Below, piece after piece: positions 38,883 to 52,200 of a stretch of 64,000 nucleotides of DNA. Each line of letters starts with the position of its first letter. The first letter of the stretch is position 1. The stretch comes from Aphis gossypii (Eukaryota > Arthropoda > Insecta > Hemiptera > Aphididae): positions 186,001-250,000 of the forward strand of contig NW_026082986.1 of the NCBI RefSeq assembly GCF_020184175.1, read 5' to 3'. The notes below the pieces were generated by a model. The model saw only the letters and a list, made by a program, of their open reading frames with translations, did not search any database and was not told the origin of the DNA. Position numbers and translations under genes: made by a program.

Positions 38883-41800
38883 AATTATATTTGTTATTTA
38901 TTATTATTTCTATGTACTGTATTATTTAAAAAGCAATACTCGTGATATGTGTAAAACATTTTAAAGATTACATATACAGATAATAATGACCTTGAATAAT
39001 TTTAAGTTGCTTCCACAGTTATATTTATTAATTTAGTATGAATAAAAAACTAAAAAAAAAAAACTACCTATAGACAAGAAAAAATATAATAACATATTAC
39101 AAATTAGTATTAGATACGTAATAAAAAAAATTGTTTGTATTACGTAATGTGTAAGAACTTATTGGTTCATATTTTTTTAGTTTAATTAATTTTTTTCACT
39201 GTTATTTTTTATATTTGATTGTTTTTGTGTTTTTTAAGTATAATAACATTAACAACAATAATAATAATACTTTTAAATATGGGTCAATATATAAAAAAAA
39301 ACCTACATGAATACCACTCCATCAATGTAAAAGCCAAATTACCTACACAAAAAGTACAAATAAAAAAATTAATTTTCTTGTTTAAATTTATCATTAAATT
39401 ATTACATCAGAAAATTAGTGTAATGTGAGCAATGTGTGTACTCTAAAATTTGGACCAAAAACTTAAGGGCCTCCATTTATCAGGTATTTTTTTTTTTTTA
39501 ATACAACAAACATAATATAAAATATTAATATATTATGAATTTATAAACAACAATTAGTTATAATGATTTTAATTTCATTACAGCCTCCTTAGCTCATATA
39601 TCTTATAAGGTAATTATCACCGACTATATTATTACATAAACTTTAATAATTTAGAAACTACTTATTCGAAGTTTAATTTATAAAATAAGCAATTTTTTTT
39701 TATGCATAACTGCTTAAAAGTTTAAAATAAATGGATGGTTCTCGTAATCTCGTTTGAAAACAAATTCATAAGGTACTTCTTAAAAGGTAAAAAAAATTAA
39801 AGTATTTGAAAATATTATGATCTATTTAAGTGGTATCTATATAATAAAATTAATTGTGAACTAGTATAAAAATGAATTTAATAAATAAAATTCAGGTTGG
39901 TTTACTTAATTTTTACTCTATTGAGTATTTTTGTAATTATAATTTTATTCCCTGCATCCTTTCACATACATAATTGTTAATATTACGTATAATGTTATAA
40001 TATTATTACTATTTTTTTTTGCAATTATTACTATTATTTATTAATAATAAATTTAATATTTTAAAAAGATTGAAGTCCTACAAATAATGGTAGCAATGAT
40101 ATTAACCATAAAACCGTATTTTGTTTCGTAATAGCGAGTCTATACGTATGTACCATCGCTCATCAGTATGTTATAATATGCGATGATATGTTATCCTTAT
40201 CCGTTGGTAAAAAAAAAAACATTAGCGGTTGCTGATGATATGTTATATGAAACTATATAATATAAATACAGAGTGATTTAAATATAAATCACTATATATA
40301 AATTTATTTTGAATATATATATTATATATATGTATATATAAAATATGAATGTTATTATAATAATGTTATTAGTAACAACGATACAGAGTAAGCACAACCT
40401 TTTTCTCAAAATAATTATGTAATAATATTATTATAAATTATAATATTGCGTTGCTTATGTTCAATATGACCCTGATGAATGCCCAGCATGTATAATTGTG
40501 CGTTTACCTTAGTTTGAAAAAGGGAATTTATTTTCTAATCTAGTTTTAATTTAACAAAATCAAAATTATTTAGTTTAAAATTAACTATAGATACTTGAAA
40601 ATAAAAAAAAAATAAAAAAAAAAATAATATGGTTATAGGTACCTGTTTAGTCTTCACAATTATGTATACCAAGTAGGTAATACATTTATAAAAATACAAT
40701 AATATATACTTCAAAACTACTAACATTTTTGTAATTATTTTTATTTTTTTACACATATAATTTTAAAAAAACCAATTTTTTATACAGATATATTATACTC
40801 ACTATATTTTTATTATTACAACTCGATCATTTGTTATGTGTTAACATTTTTACGCGCCACTTGTAAAAAAATGAGTCTAGAGTGAATTGGTAAATTCAAT
40901 GTAACGAAAAATTGTAACAGAAGTTTAATGGTTGCCATGGTTGTCCACCAATAATTTATATACATTTTTTATCTTCTACTAAAAATAATAATATTTAGCC
41001 AAACATTATACTTTTATACATACATTGAGGCATACAACAATTGAACAATATAATATTATGCAATGACTAACCAATTAACAGTTTGACATAGAACTGCATA
41101 TGTGTTTGTTAAAATGTCAGCTAAAAAACAATGATTTGACTGCTCAGAATAGACAGATTTTAATTAAATAAATATTTAAATTTTCAAAAATTAACATAGG
41201 ATTTTTATAATTTAAATTAAATATTATTATCATGAAACGAATCATATAATATAACTAGGAGCCACAAAAAAGTTAAAAAGTTAAATATTTTAACAGAATT
41301 AAATTTGATCAAATTTTTGCATACATCTAGCTCTAATGGTACATAATAAAATACATCATTCTTAATTTTCTTAATTTTTTATGTTGTCTTGTTTTTATTA
41401 ACATGGTTTACAGTCGATACTTATAAGATTATTTAATTTTAGATTGTATATATGAATTTTAATAAGCGTCGATTTTAGATTTTTCTACTTGTTTAAAAAA
41501 CTAAATTAAAATATATGAATGAATAATAAAATTTAAATAAATTTAAACAATAATGCATTTTTATATATAGTACTGATTTATTGCAGACTATTTTTGTAAT
41601 TAAAATCAAACTTTTACTTCAAAGGTTGGCCTTTTAAATTCTACTAAACGTGTATAGATAACTAAAGAAAATAGTATTATACAATATTGTATCATAAAAT
41701 GTATCATTGTACTTAGTACTTACACATCTAAAATAAAATAAATTACTATTAACACAAAAATAAAATATTTTAGTGATGATTTTAAAGCTAATTCTAAATT

Positions 41801-44696
41801 AATCTTTATTTAAATACAATAAACTAGTATAAAAAATTAAGTATTTAAAATTAAAAAAAAAATAATAATAATACTAAGAAAGAAAAAATAACATTACACA
41901 ATGTATAATATACATATTTTACTCGCTGTTTGAACTTAATCTTTTAATTTCTTATATAAATATAATATTAAAACTCTAAATTTCTTGTGAACTTTTTTCT
42001 AAAGACTTGAATACAATTTCTTTTGCAGAAATTATTTAATACTCCTATGAATGCATATGAAGCATAAGTCTATTTAATCGATGTCCCCATATTATTGATA
42101 ACATTTATGTTTTTGAACGTCTAAGAGGGGTAAACTTTATTTTTTACATCACATGTGGCTATTAGGCTATTAAGATGAGTAATAACTAATAAAAAAAAGA
42201 GCAATTAAAATGATTTATGTAATAAGTAATAACTAATAAGAGTTAACGACTGTTTTTTATTTAATATAATATTTTGATTTAATTGGGATTTAAAAATTGA
42301 AGGATTTAATAGGATTTCAATATTGTTTGCACAAGGTAATAAAACTTCAATTATTAAACAGAAGCTTGTATCACCACAAAACACCTAAAATAAATAAGTA
42401 TTCGAAAATAGTGGTCTTAAAAATTTCAAAAATTCGATTTTTAGTAACAGCATTATTTAAGAAAAAAATACGGTTAAGCATGCTTGACGAATCACTCTGT
42501 ATATACTTGTACGTATTTTATTATAGGTAAACCTCGTTTATTTGCTGAGAATAAAATAAAATATAGTGCTCGTTTCGATGACGAAGATGGTGGTAGGCGT
42601 TATAACTATTACAGCTAGCCGCTAGGTTAGGTATAACTATTAAATTGTAATAATAATAGGGTCAATCATATATCATCATGGTCATGTGGTGCATACGACG
42701 TTTGTGTTAAGATGTGTCAATTAAATTACTGAGACTATCAAAATATTGTACATTATTATATGCATGTAGATGAATAAATGTATTTTTTCGTATACAAATA
42801 ATGTTGCAATAGAATATTTTATAATTCAACACTACACACTCGTATTGTTTTAAGACTTATGAAGAACATGACGTGTACCTACACGCATATAAGTAAGTAT
42901 ATATTACATATTTATTATTATTATTTTACAATGGATAAAATTTTACGTGTACAACTGAGAGAGTTTGAAAATAAATCATAAAATTAACTTCACTAGAAAT
43001 GGTTTCCTTTCTATTAAACGTTTCAATGTTAAATATAGATTTTAAAAACATTATAGTTTAACCGTTAGAAATATTTCTATTGTATAAATACAATAAATAT
43101 TGTAATGAATATCTAACTTACCTATGGATTTATTATTTTGTGTCACGCTGACTACGGTAATCACTGGTCACAAGGATAAAATATTTTTTTAAATTACATA
43201 ATATGTCATGAAATAATAACATTTTGACCAAAAAATATTCCAAACTAAGTACTACTATAGTACTAGATTAAATTTCTATTAGTCACATAAATGTATGTTG
43301 TGTGTTTTAGTGATTTAATACATTGTATGTATATAGCGTATAGTATACAATCAACAGTTAACAAAGGCTTTTTTGAATATTTTAACTTAACTATTAACTA
43401 GTTATGGAATACATTGTAGTAACTTAAACTTCTTCTGTTAATTTGTTAAGTAATAATATGGTATATAAATAATGATAATACCTATCATACATAATATTAT
43501 CTATTATACTTAATTGTAGTTAAAACTAGTTAATCGATTATTTTTTTACTTTTTTGATTTATCATTCTAAGTAATATACGATAGTTTTGATTACAAAAAA
43601 ACGAAGTGAGTATTTATTGATTTAATAATTCGGTTAAAACTAACGTATAATTGACTAAACCATTATGAGCTGTTAGTGTACAAAATAAAGGAATAGTAAG
43701 AAATACGTTCTTAATAAAATATGTATTGTCTATTATAATTTACAACAATTTAAATTTACGAGTTCATTACTATGTATGTGACCTAGATATAATAATAATA
43801 ATAAAATAATAAATTTACTCCGTTTTAACTGAATTAAGATTAACTTAACTTAAGATTTTACTTTAAAGTTTAGACTTTTAGAAAAAGTTGATTAGGTATT
43901 TGTAAACAATAAATTTTAATGATTAGCGTTCTTAACGTTAACTTAATTAATTCAACTTATTTATTTTCATTAACTACTCGTATTCAATTCAATCAATTCT
44001 AAATTTGATACCAAGTGTAGTTAAAATAAATGTCGACTATATTAAAATTTTAAACATGCGTATTGTAAGAAACATACGCTCAATAACAATGGTTGTACAT
44101 TTTAGACTGAAACTTATTATGTGTGTGTACTGATATCCATAAAACCAAATTAAATTAATAATCATATTATATAGGTAGGTACTTATACTACATGCTATAA
44201 GTTAAATACTTACGCAAGCACATTGGTGTTTTCATAATTTATTAAAAAGGATTTGGTTTTTAACGTATCTATGGCAATTCGTTATTATTTTTAATCAGTA
44301 AAATGCCAAAAAGTGTGCTTATAATTCATTGAAAATGTATGTGACTACACTAAAATATGTTTTAACATGTTAATAAAGTTAAAATATGAAAAATTATCAA
44401 ATCTTACTAAGGAAAAATACTATTTTTCATGTTTATGTACAAAAGGAAAATAAATAAATAAAAATTGTTTAATTTGTTTATGTACTTATCAATTGTAAAA
44501 AAGTTGTTTTAAACTTTAAAATTTAAACAAATGTCGATAAAATACAAAAAAAAAAAATACAATAAATAATTAATAAATAAATAAAGAATAAAATTGATGA
44601 AAATCGTTAAAACTACCGCAACATAAAAGAAAAAACTCTTGAGGCCAAAAAGCTGACCTAAAATTGATAATTTGATGTAAAGGCAGAAAAATTTAA
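38883..44696. other. Intergenic DNA between dsRNA-binding copy 2 and the takeout-like gene
   Basis: No gene is supportable. The plus-strand frame at 42297-42530 runs into a repeat end of the GGTGAATCAC type at 42478-42505 and is therefore partly transposon-derived. The frames at 39219-39428 and 40535-40756 (minus) are low-complexity AT-rich translations. Confidence 0.45.
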
Positions 44697-44702
44697 TTTA
44701 TT
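44697..44702 (-). terminator. Polyadenylation signal of the takeout-like gene
   Basis: TTTATT on the plus strand is AATAAA on the minus strand, about 73 bp after the stop codon at 44775-44777. Confidence 0.45.
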
Positions 44703-44774
44703 ATTACATAAATCAAACTTTATGCTGAGAAATCTAACTTTTACACCAAGATAACAAAAAAAAAAAACAAATCA

Positions 44775-44938
44775 TCAATGTGTTCTGGTGGGTGGAAGCC
44801 AAATGTCGAAGGGATACATTGACAACATCTTGTTGCACATGTCCATTTGAATGTTGTCGAGTACAGGTCCCACGGCCGGATAAAGTTCGTCGGTTATTTG
44901 TATCGCGTACTGATTTACAAACCGCAACGCCACTCGGT
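44775..44938 (-). CDS. Takeout/JHBP-like protein, last exon
   Basis: On the minus strand an excellent acceptor (TTTTTCCTTTATTTGCAG) precedes codons that continue the previous exon as AAC (phase 1), reading NRVALRFVNQYAIQITDELY and on through PAVGPVLDNIQMD and YPFDIWLPPTRTH to TGA. In takeout/JHBP proteins (small secreted carriers of lipophilic ligands with a two-layer helix-wrap fold) the C-terminus follows exactly this order: an N.FLN.. motif, a helix with EL.P.....L, then an N..F..YP.D..(L/F)P tail. The exon is 164 bp and ends the family domain at its usual place. The upstream coding exon is 15.8 kb away, but phase and domain order agree. Confidence in family is high; ligand is unknown. Confidence 0.85.
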
Positions 44939-47185
44939 CTGCAAATAAAGGAAAAACAAATTTGGCGATTATTATATTTATTATTAAACTATTCGACTCT
45001 AGTACAGCAACACCAGAATTATAGACCTCGATCAAAATGCTCAAACACAATCTTGTATTTGGTCCATAATAAATAAATACAGTCACATAGAGGCTAAATG
45101 GGGAACGATATCAGTCCCATAATACTATGAATGCAATTTAAATAGCGTCCACCAAAACGAGTGTTAACAATATAGTGGTATACGCTCAAGTTTAGTCACA
45201 TTGAAATAATTTCATTCGTTAAAATATTTATTCGTTTTCAAAATGTTATCCTTTCACAGAATTATTAAGTCATATTTTATTAAAAGAAAAAATCAGTCGT
45301 ATTATAAATATTATTATACAGAGTACGTCATATAATTCAATTTATTTCATCATATTCCACTTGTATGATTATATTATATTTTTTTTTATTATTTATATTA
45401 TTCTTAATACATAATAATTTATTTTGTTATTTTATGTATAAGTTATGTAGGTTCGTCCTAAGTAAAATATAAATAGCTGTGTTTCTATTATATTCGTATT
45501 TATAATGATTTATTTTGCCTAAGATTAAATATTTCTAATACACCGAGAGGTACCTAGTATCATTATGCAGCTTAAATTCTAGGTGAGTGAGTGTTTGAGT
45601 TTAGATAAAAAAATATTGATATAAAAAATAAAAAATGTATTATAATTTATAGGCTATTAATTTAGAAGAGATTACATAAGTACTAGGTACTAAGTAATAA
45701 TGCTCTCCTTGACGTTGGTTACGACCACGCATTAAAATTAAAACTCTTAGGTACCTAATAAGAATAATTTGAGTTTATGTACATGAGATAACGCTCTAAT
45801 AACATAGTATAGAGATTAAAGATCACAGTATTATTTGTCATTTGATGCCACTTTAAGCCCTCTGCAGCAACATACTGTGGCAATACTAGCGTAATATAAT
45901 ATGTCTTTAATATTCACCAATAACTACTTGTACAATTCCACAAAATGTACTTAGTACCTTTATCAATATTATTAACAATGCAAACTGTTAATGTACGACT
46001 GATGTAATAAATTTAACAATGATATATTACTAATAAATCAATAAGTGAAAAAAATTATTCTAAAATATTTATCGGGACTGGTTATAGGAACGACACGAAA
46101 AAATATGACAAGGTACCATATTGTAAAGTTTACACTCCATAAGTGAAATTATTTTAAATTATTTTATTTTACGAAGAAATGATGAGTGCATTACAAATAT
46201 TGTGAAATAAATTATGTTGTAAGACAGTTGAAACTTGTCGACACAAATTTCTAACCAAAGTCGGAATGTTAAGCGTGAAGATTGCACCCAGAAACTAAAT
46301 TTGTTTATGTCAACATCAAATATATGTTGCAAATAATGGCATTGCGGTTTGGAATCTATCTGACAAAGTATTGTTAGACAATTTTCTCCGATTAAGAAAA
46401 ACATTAGGATTTTCTTTAGACTCCTAAAATATTGGTAGCAAATAGATACGATTTAAAACAAAATTACTGTTCGAAAATTCACTGACTGCAGACACAAAAA
46501 TAAAAACCATAAAATATTAAATAAGTCTGCTCAGAATCTAAATTACAGCACTTGATTGAGTATTGTTTTAATAAATAACGTTTAATTAAAAAATGAACAC
46601 GGTCAAACTATATATTATCATACTATAAAAGTATGATAAATGAAAGTACAATTTATTGCTCAATAATAACCTATAGTTATATATAGGTACAATAATATAC
46701 ATATTAATATCAATTCACGTAATTAAATATCTAAAAGTTTTAGCTGAAATATAATTGGAAATATTTATATAGAATAATTATACAAGCACATAGCGAAAAT
46801 TGCACGACGACCAATTAAATATATTAAATTAGATAGGTAGTCACGATAATTTAATGGTTTTAATTATTTCAACAATAATTCAACCATTATTATTAATAAC
46901 TATCTCTTCTATAGTTCACATGAATGTATACTTTTAATAATTGCTTTATTTTCCGAGAAATTATATTCAAAACTTCTTCAAAGTGAAAATTCTTTAGTTA
47001 GGTTAGTTACCAAAGTATTGAAACTTAAGTATTTTACTATGGAGTAATTTAATTTTTTTTTAAAAAAGCGGTATTACAGACATCAAATGGTTTGTAAACG
47101 TGCAAAAAAAATTATTTTAAAATTCACTATCGAAGGAACGGGTTTAATTTTTCTATGTAAAAATCTCAATTAACAGTTTTAAAAA
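44939..47185. other. Start of the 15.8-kb last intron of the takeout-like gene
   Basis: AT-rich. A minus-strand frame at 46159-46404 (81 codons) has a normal-looking amino-acid mix, but no start, splice or family support; it could be a relic of a transposon protein. Confidence 0.4.
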
Positions 47186-48450
47186 GCGTGATCAAGTGGG
47201 TACCGTTCTGCTGTACATTGAGTGCCGTGTGATCACTATTATATTTAAGAATGTTAAATTTGAATCCATTGTATATTATAAAAAATGATTCTGAACGGAG
47301 ATGATTTTTCAACCTAGGATATACTCGTAATATATAAAATATATTATATTTTAAAATGAGTGGTTAATAGGTGGTTTATGTTTTAATGGCCTGAAACAAA
47401 ATCTTCTACAGAAAATTCCAATTTAAACAATTTGTGTATGTTTCAAGTTTCTATGACTAGTAACTTTTAGCTACAATAAAAATCTAAAATTATTTGACAG
47501 TAATTTGTTATTTTACGCGTGAATTTCGGATTTTATGAAAATTTAATCGTATTATCATAAGATAAAATTTCAATATTTTCCTAAACTCAACTTCTTTTAT
47601 AATTATTGTAAATCAAACATAATATGGACAATTTTGAATTAAATATTTAACTCTAAGCTACTTGTACAACATTTTTTTTATATACTTATAACTACAAAAT
47701 AATTTTCAAAAATGTATGATTTTGACGAATTTTTATAAATATTTAAATTTCAAACTCTAATAAAAAAATTGTAGCTATGTATTCTTATAATTTTTTAATC
47801 ACTGTAAGACAAACTCATGAGGAATTTCGTATTTAATTTTCAAGTATTTTGACTCAGCCAAAAAAATGTTGTCGATATTTTTAAAAATTAACTAAACAAA
47901 AACAAATATTTCAAATTCCTATAAATAGCTTTAATATAAGTTAAATATTTAAAAAATTAAATCATGTAAAGAAAATTCTAATCTAAATAACTGGTAAAAT
48001 TTTAAAGTGTTTAAGTCTTATACTTTTTGAATAATAATAAATATTTAAAATCATATGAAGATAAGTCGTTATCGTTACGCGATTTCGTTAAAATTTAAAA
48101 TTTAGACGCTCATAACATTTGTTCCTATAATGATGCTTAAGTTTTCTCTTTAGAAGAAAAACTAATGAAAACTTATTGTTGTTTTTTTTTCACCTTAGAT
48201 TTAAATTCAAAACATTATTGAAATGATAATGAATTTTCTACTACGAAATTACTTGCAAATTTTCACTATTTTGACATACTTCGTACAAATATGAACTTTA
48301 AACGCTTGTAAAAAAAATTGTGACCAACGACTTTTGATTTTTTTTTTAACTACGATAAGAAAAACATATAAGAAACCTTATATTTAATTTTCAATTTTTT
48401 TTCCAAAATTTCTTATAGACATTTCAAAAAAAAAATGCTTAAAAGTGAAA
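47186..48450 (+). repeat. Copy of the ~548-bp-unit aphid repeat family
   Basis: It opens GTGATCAAGTGGGTACCGTTCTGCTGTACATT, the same as the copy at 50484. About 100 bp later comes GATTCTGAACGGAGATGATTT. Unit landmarks (AAATCNNGTAAAGAAAA..TAACTGG) start at about 47399 and 47957, so two units are present. It fades out after a partial third unit at about 48450 without the far end. Confidence 0.75.
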
Positions 48451-48683
48451 ACTAAAATTACTAAAAATTACCTGCAGTAAATATTGCCTACTATACACTA
48501 TTTAAAAAAATTTTCAGTAAAGTAACATATAATTATTATTATACTAATTTATTGTTATAATATCTATCATAATATAGACCGTAATACTTACAAAGCGAAT
48601 TTTGAATCGATTATTTATGAAAAGATTTATAGTTTCAAAAAGAAAAACTTTTAGAATCTACAAAACCTGCGTCAGTGTCCCAC

Positions 48684-49097
48684 TATACAGGACGATAAAT
48701 TTAATATAAGACACTTATTATTTCAAAAAACTACAAACTTTTTGAAAATATTTTTTTTTGCATAATTTTACTTAAATAACTGCGAAATAATACTTTTTTA
48801 AAAAAATGGTATATTATATCATCATAATTTTTTGTATTGCATAATAATATCTATTTATTTTTAATTTTATATTTTAAAGTAGACTATTATGGGAAGTATT
48901 TTGAAGTATAGAAATCCGATTTCAGACTAGTAGTTTATGAGTTTTATAAATTTTTAAAATTTAGATGAGCGCAGTTGTAGAAAATAATTTGCTGGATTAC
49001 TCAGGTAGAAAAATGTTTTTTATTAATGATTTAAAATAATGTAAAAAAATATTAATAATAATGAAAGTCTTGCATTAAATGGATCACTCTATATAGA
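48684..49097. mobile_element. MITE-like element with degenerate TIRs
   Basis: The left end TATACAGGACGATAAATTT continues ..AATATAAGACACTT. The right end, reversed, is TATAGAGTGATCCATTTAATGCAAGACTTT. The two align over about 28 bp with several mismatches. The interior is AT-rich and non-coding. Similar ends occur at 10116, 13692, 56527 and 56963, so this is a dispersed family. Superfamily is not clear because the target duplication is not resolved. Confidence 0.5.
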
Positions 49098-50483
49098 AAC
49101 TAAATAAAAAGGTATTAGTAGTAATTATATTCAGTATAAAATTAAGTATGAACTTGACTACCATACACATTTGACTGCTGTCAAAAGTAAAAGATCCGTA
49201 CATTGTTACAGAACATACTATTTTATAATTAATTTATAATATAATAAGTCACTTTTTTAAAAAAATGTGATTTATGATTTTTCATAATTCATATATTGTA
49301 AGTGTAACGCATGTAGACGCCAGGTGATAGGTGGTAAACCCTAATATGTAATGCTTATCTTAAATACGATTATTTTAACACAAACAATATTATAAAATTG
49401 AGTATAAAAAAAAAATATAAATTTCGATAGCTGTTACTATCTATTTTAAATATTTTTATGAAACTAATGATTATTTCATAATCTAATAAATATGTTTTTG
49501 TGATATCTATAATATCGTAATGGTTTTGATAAACACTGTTATCGGATAAAGTCAGCGACATGCAAGCGGCAAAAATTCGATCTTTTATATAAATTATCAC
49601 CATTATTGTCGAAAAATAAGTGTTTGATTGTTTAATTACTACAACCGCAAAATTGAGTGTTTTGTTGATTGAAAATAAATTAATCGAATAATGTAACAGC
49701 GTAAAATATCGAAATTGATTCATCTTTTTTACAATACTAATTCAAATTGTTTGCTTGCGCAAATTTACTATTTAATTATTTATTCGTTCACTAAAGGTGA
49801 AAGTATAACGTTTATTTAGAATCAAAACTTATAATTTATGTTCCATACAATTTATTCTAAAAGCAAAATAATTGTCGTATAAATTTAAAATTCAAATAGC
49901 ATTATATAATTTACGAAAACTTTATATCTATTCCTATATAGCTAACTACTTATTTCGAAGTCCTATCCACAGTTTGCATAGTATAAATACGCTTTAATAT
50001 ATTTTATTATTAATATAATAATTATTTACCAGGATCAAACATAATTTTGTTTTGAACATGGTATTTATACCACGAATTTAAATATTTCCTTAGCTGTTTT
50101 GTTTTAGTAGTTTCTCGGTAATAGTTCTATCTAGAGATTCCATTACTAGACGCTTTTAAGCATACAATATAGCATTCAAAGCTTTGTGTAAGTTATAGCA
50201 GGAACAGCAAAAGTCAACAATTCTTAAAAAAAAAAAAATGTAATGTTTTACATGTTTTATACATAAATGGGAAAAACATTATTTTTTTTTTAAGTTTTCA
50301 AGAAAATCGATACCTATACAGTATATAGTGAAAATTTCTGTTGCAACAACCTCTAAATAGAGTGAAATATTTTTTTAATTCCGTAACAAACTATTATGTG
50401 GAAAATAAATTTGTAGCCTTATTACTTTGACTTCAAATAAAGGCCATGAAAGATATATCTACTTATATATCTAAAATAAAAAA
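49098..50483. other. Intron DNA between two repeat copies
   Basis: No supportable coding sequence. The 117-codon minus-strand frame at 49370-49723 is rich in Ile, Phe, Tyr and Asn and has no family resemblance. Confidence 0.4.
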
Positions 50484-52094
50484 GTGGGCAAGTGAGTACC
50501 GCTCTGCTGTACATTAGGTGCCGTATGGATCATTATTATATATTATAGGAGTGTTAAATTTGAATCCAATGATAGTTATCATTGTATACGAAAAACGATT
50601 CTGAACGAAGATGATTTGTTAGCCTAGGATATAATTTCTAGTGATTGGTGAAAAAGGTGGTTTAAAAAAACCAGCTTATACTAAAAAATATTTTGAAAAT
50701 TAAATCACGTAAAGAAAACGCGAATCTTAATAACTGGTAAAATTTTCAAGTATCTACGACTTATACTTTTTGAATAATAACAAATATTTAAAATCGTTTG
50801 AGGATAAATCGTTATCGTTACGCTATTTCGTTAAAATTTAAAATTCAAACGCACTTAAAATTTTTCCTATAATGATGCTTCGAGTTTTCTCTATAGATAC
50901 TTGAAGGTAAACTTATGGAAAACTTAGTGTTGTATTTTTAATCCTTAGTTATAAACAAAAAAAATTTTATGATTTTTCAACTTCAAATATTTCGCAAATA
51001 TTCATAATTTTGACGAATTTTCGTCAAAATTTGAACTTCAAATGCTAATAAAAAAAAATTGTGCCTATGTATTCTTATAATTTTTTAATCACTATAAGAA
51101 TAACATATGAGGAACTTTGTATTAAATTTTCAAGTATTTTGATAGGGCCAAAAAAATTTTATCGACACTTCAAAAATATTTTTTCAGAAAAATTGAAAAT
51201 TTCAGTTGTCTATAAATAGCTCAAAAAAAGTCAAAATATTTTGAAATTTAAATCACGTAAAGAAAACGCGAATCTTAATAACTGGTAAAATTTTCAAGTA
51301 TCTACGACTTATACTTTTTGAATAATAACAAATATCAAAAATCGTTTGAGGCTAAACTGTTATTTAACGCGGTTTTTGTAAAAATTTAAATTTCAAACAC
51401 TCATAAAAATTTTTTGTCTGAATCCGGTAGAGTTTTTTTTACAGATATTTGAAGAAAAATGTATGGAGAACCTTGTACCAAATTTTCAAAACTTAGTTAT
51501 AAAAGAAAAAAATTTCATGATTTTTCAACTTCAAAATTACTTGCAAATTTTCGCATTTTCGACAGATTTCGTAAAAATTTGAACTAAAAACGCTTATAAA
51601 AAAAAATTGTGACTAACGATTTTTAATTTTTTTTAGCTACATTAAAAACAACTCATAAGGAACCTTGTATTAAATTTTCAAAACTTTTTGGTCATCCAAA
51701 AATTTTTTATCGACACTTTAAAAAAAATTTCTCAAAAAAATCGAAAATTTCAGTGGTCTATAAATAACTCAAAAAAAGTCAAAATTTTTTGAAAATTTAA
51801 CTATATACGGATACCACTGACATTAACATTCGGTGAAAATTTCAAGTATTTTCAGTGATTAGTTTTTGAATTACAACCATAAAAAAAAATCGATTTGGTC
51901 GAAAACTGGTTTTGCGTAAAAATTGCCGTTTTTCCGTCATTTTTTTTTGGTTTTTCCCGGCGCTTTTGAAAACTATTGGAAATTTTTTACTTTTGACCCC
52001 CCAAAGTACAAACTACATTCACTTTCCTATCCGAAACAGGGTCCACTTTTTAAAATCGGAGCACTTTTACTGCTCCAAAACGTGGTGACAGACA

Positions 52095-52151
<57 letters not shown>

Positions 52152-52200
52152 ACACATCATTGTAAAATCAATACATTCATCACTTCGTTCAGAATCTAAA
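50484..52200 (+). repeat. Most complete copy of the ~548-bp-unit aphid repeat family
   Basis: It opens GTGGGCAAGTGAGTACCGCTCTGCTGTACATT. At about 50600 comes GATTCTGAACGAAGATGAT, and the far end (about 52175-52196) is the same motif inverted, so the body is bounded by inverted GATTCTGAACGAAG ends. Inside, two nearly identical units start at 50701 and 51249 (548 bp apart). A third, altered one begins near 51798. A GC-richer segment at about 51900-52090 and the long A-run follow. No protein is encoded; the 80-codon frame at 51923-52165 ends in polylysine from the A-run. Confidence 0.8.
52096..52150. repeat. Uninterrupted run of 55 A
   Basis: A single pure A-run inside the repeat copy, between GTGGTGACAGACAC and CACACATCATTG. 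The corresponding place in the 19449 copy and at 16680 holds only a short T-rich run, so the length is unstable. Its exact length may also be an assembly artefact. Confidence 0.9.

Noticed and set aside
44780..45076. 98-codon plus-strand frame
   Set aside because: Antisense shadow of the last takeout-like exon and adjoining intron.
46159..46404. 81-codon minus-strand frame with a normal amino-acid mix
   Set aside because: No domain, start context or splice evidence. Possibly a transposon-protein relic, but I could not support it.
51923..52165. 80-codon frame ending in polylysine
   Set aside because: The polylysine comes from the 55-base A-run, and the rest is part of the repeat element that recurs elsewhere in non-coding form.
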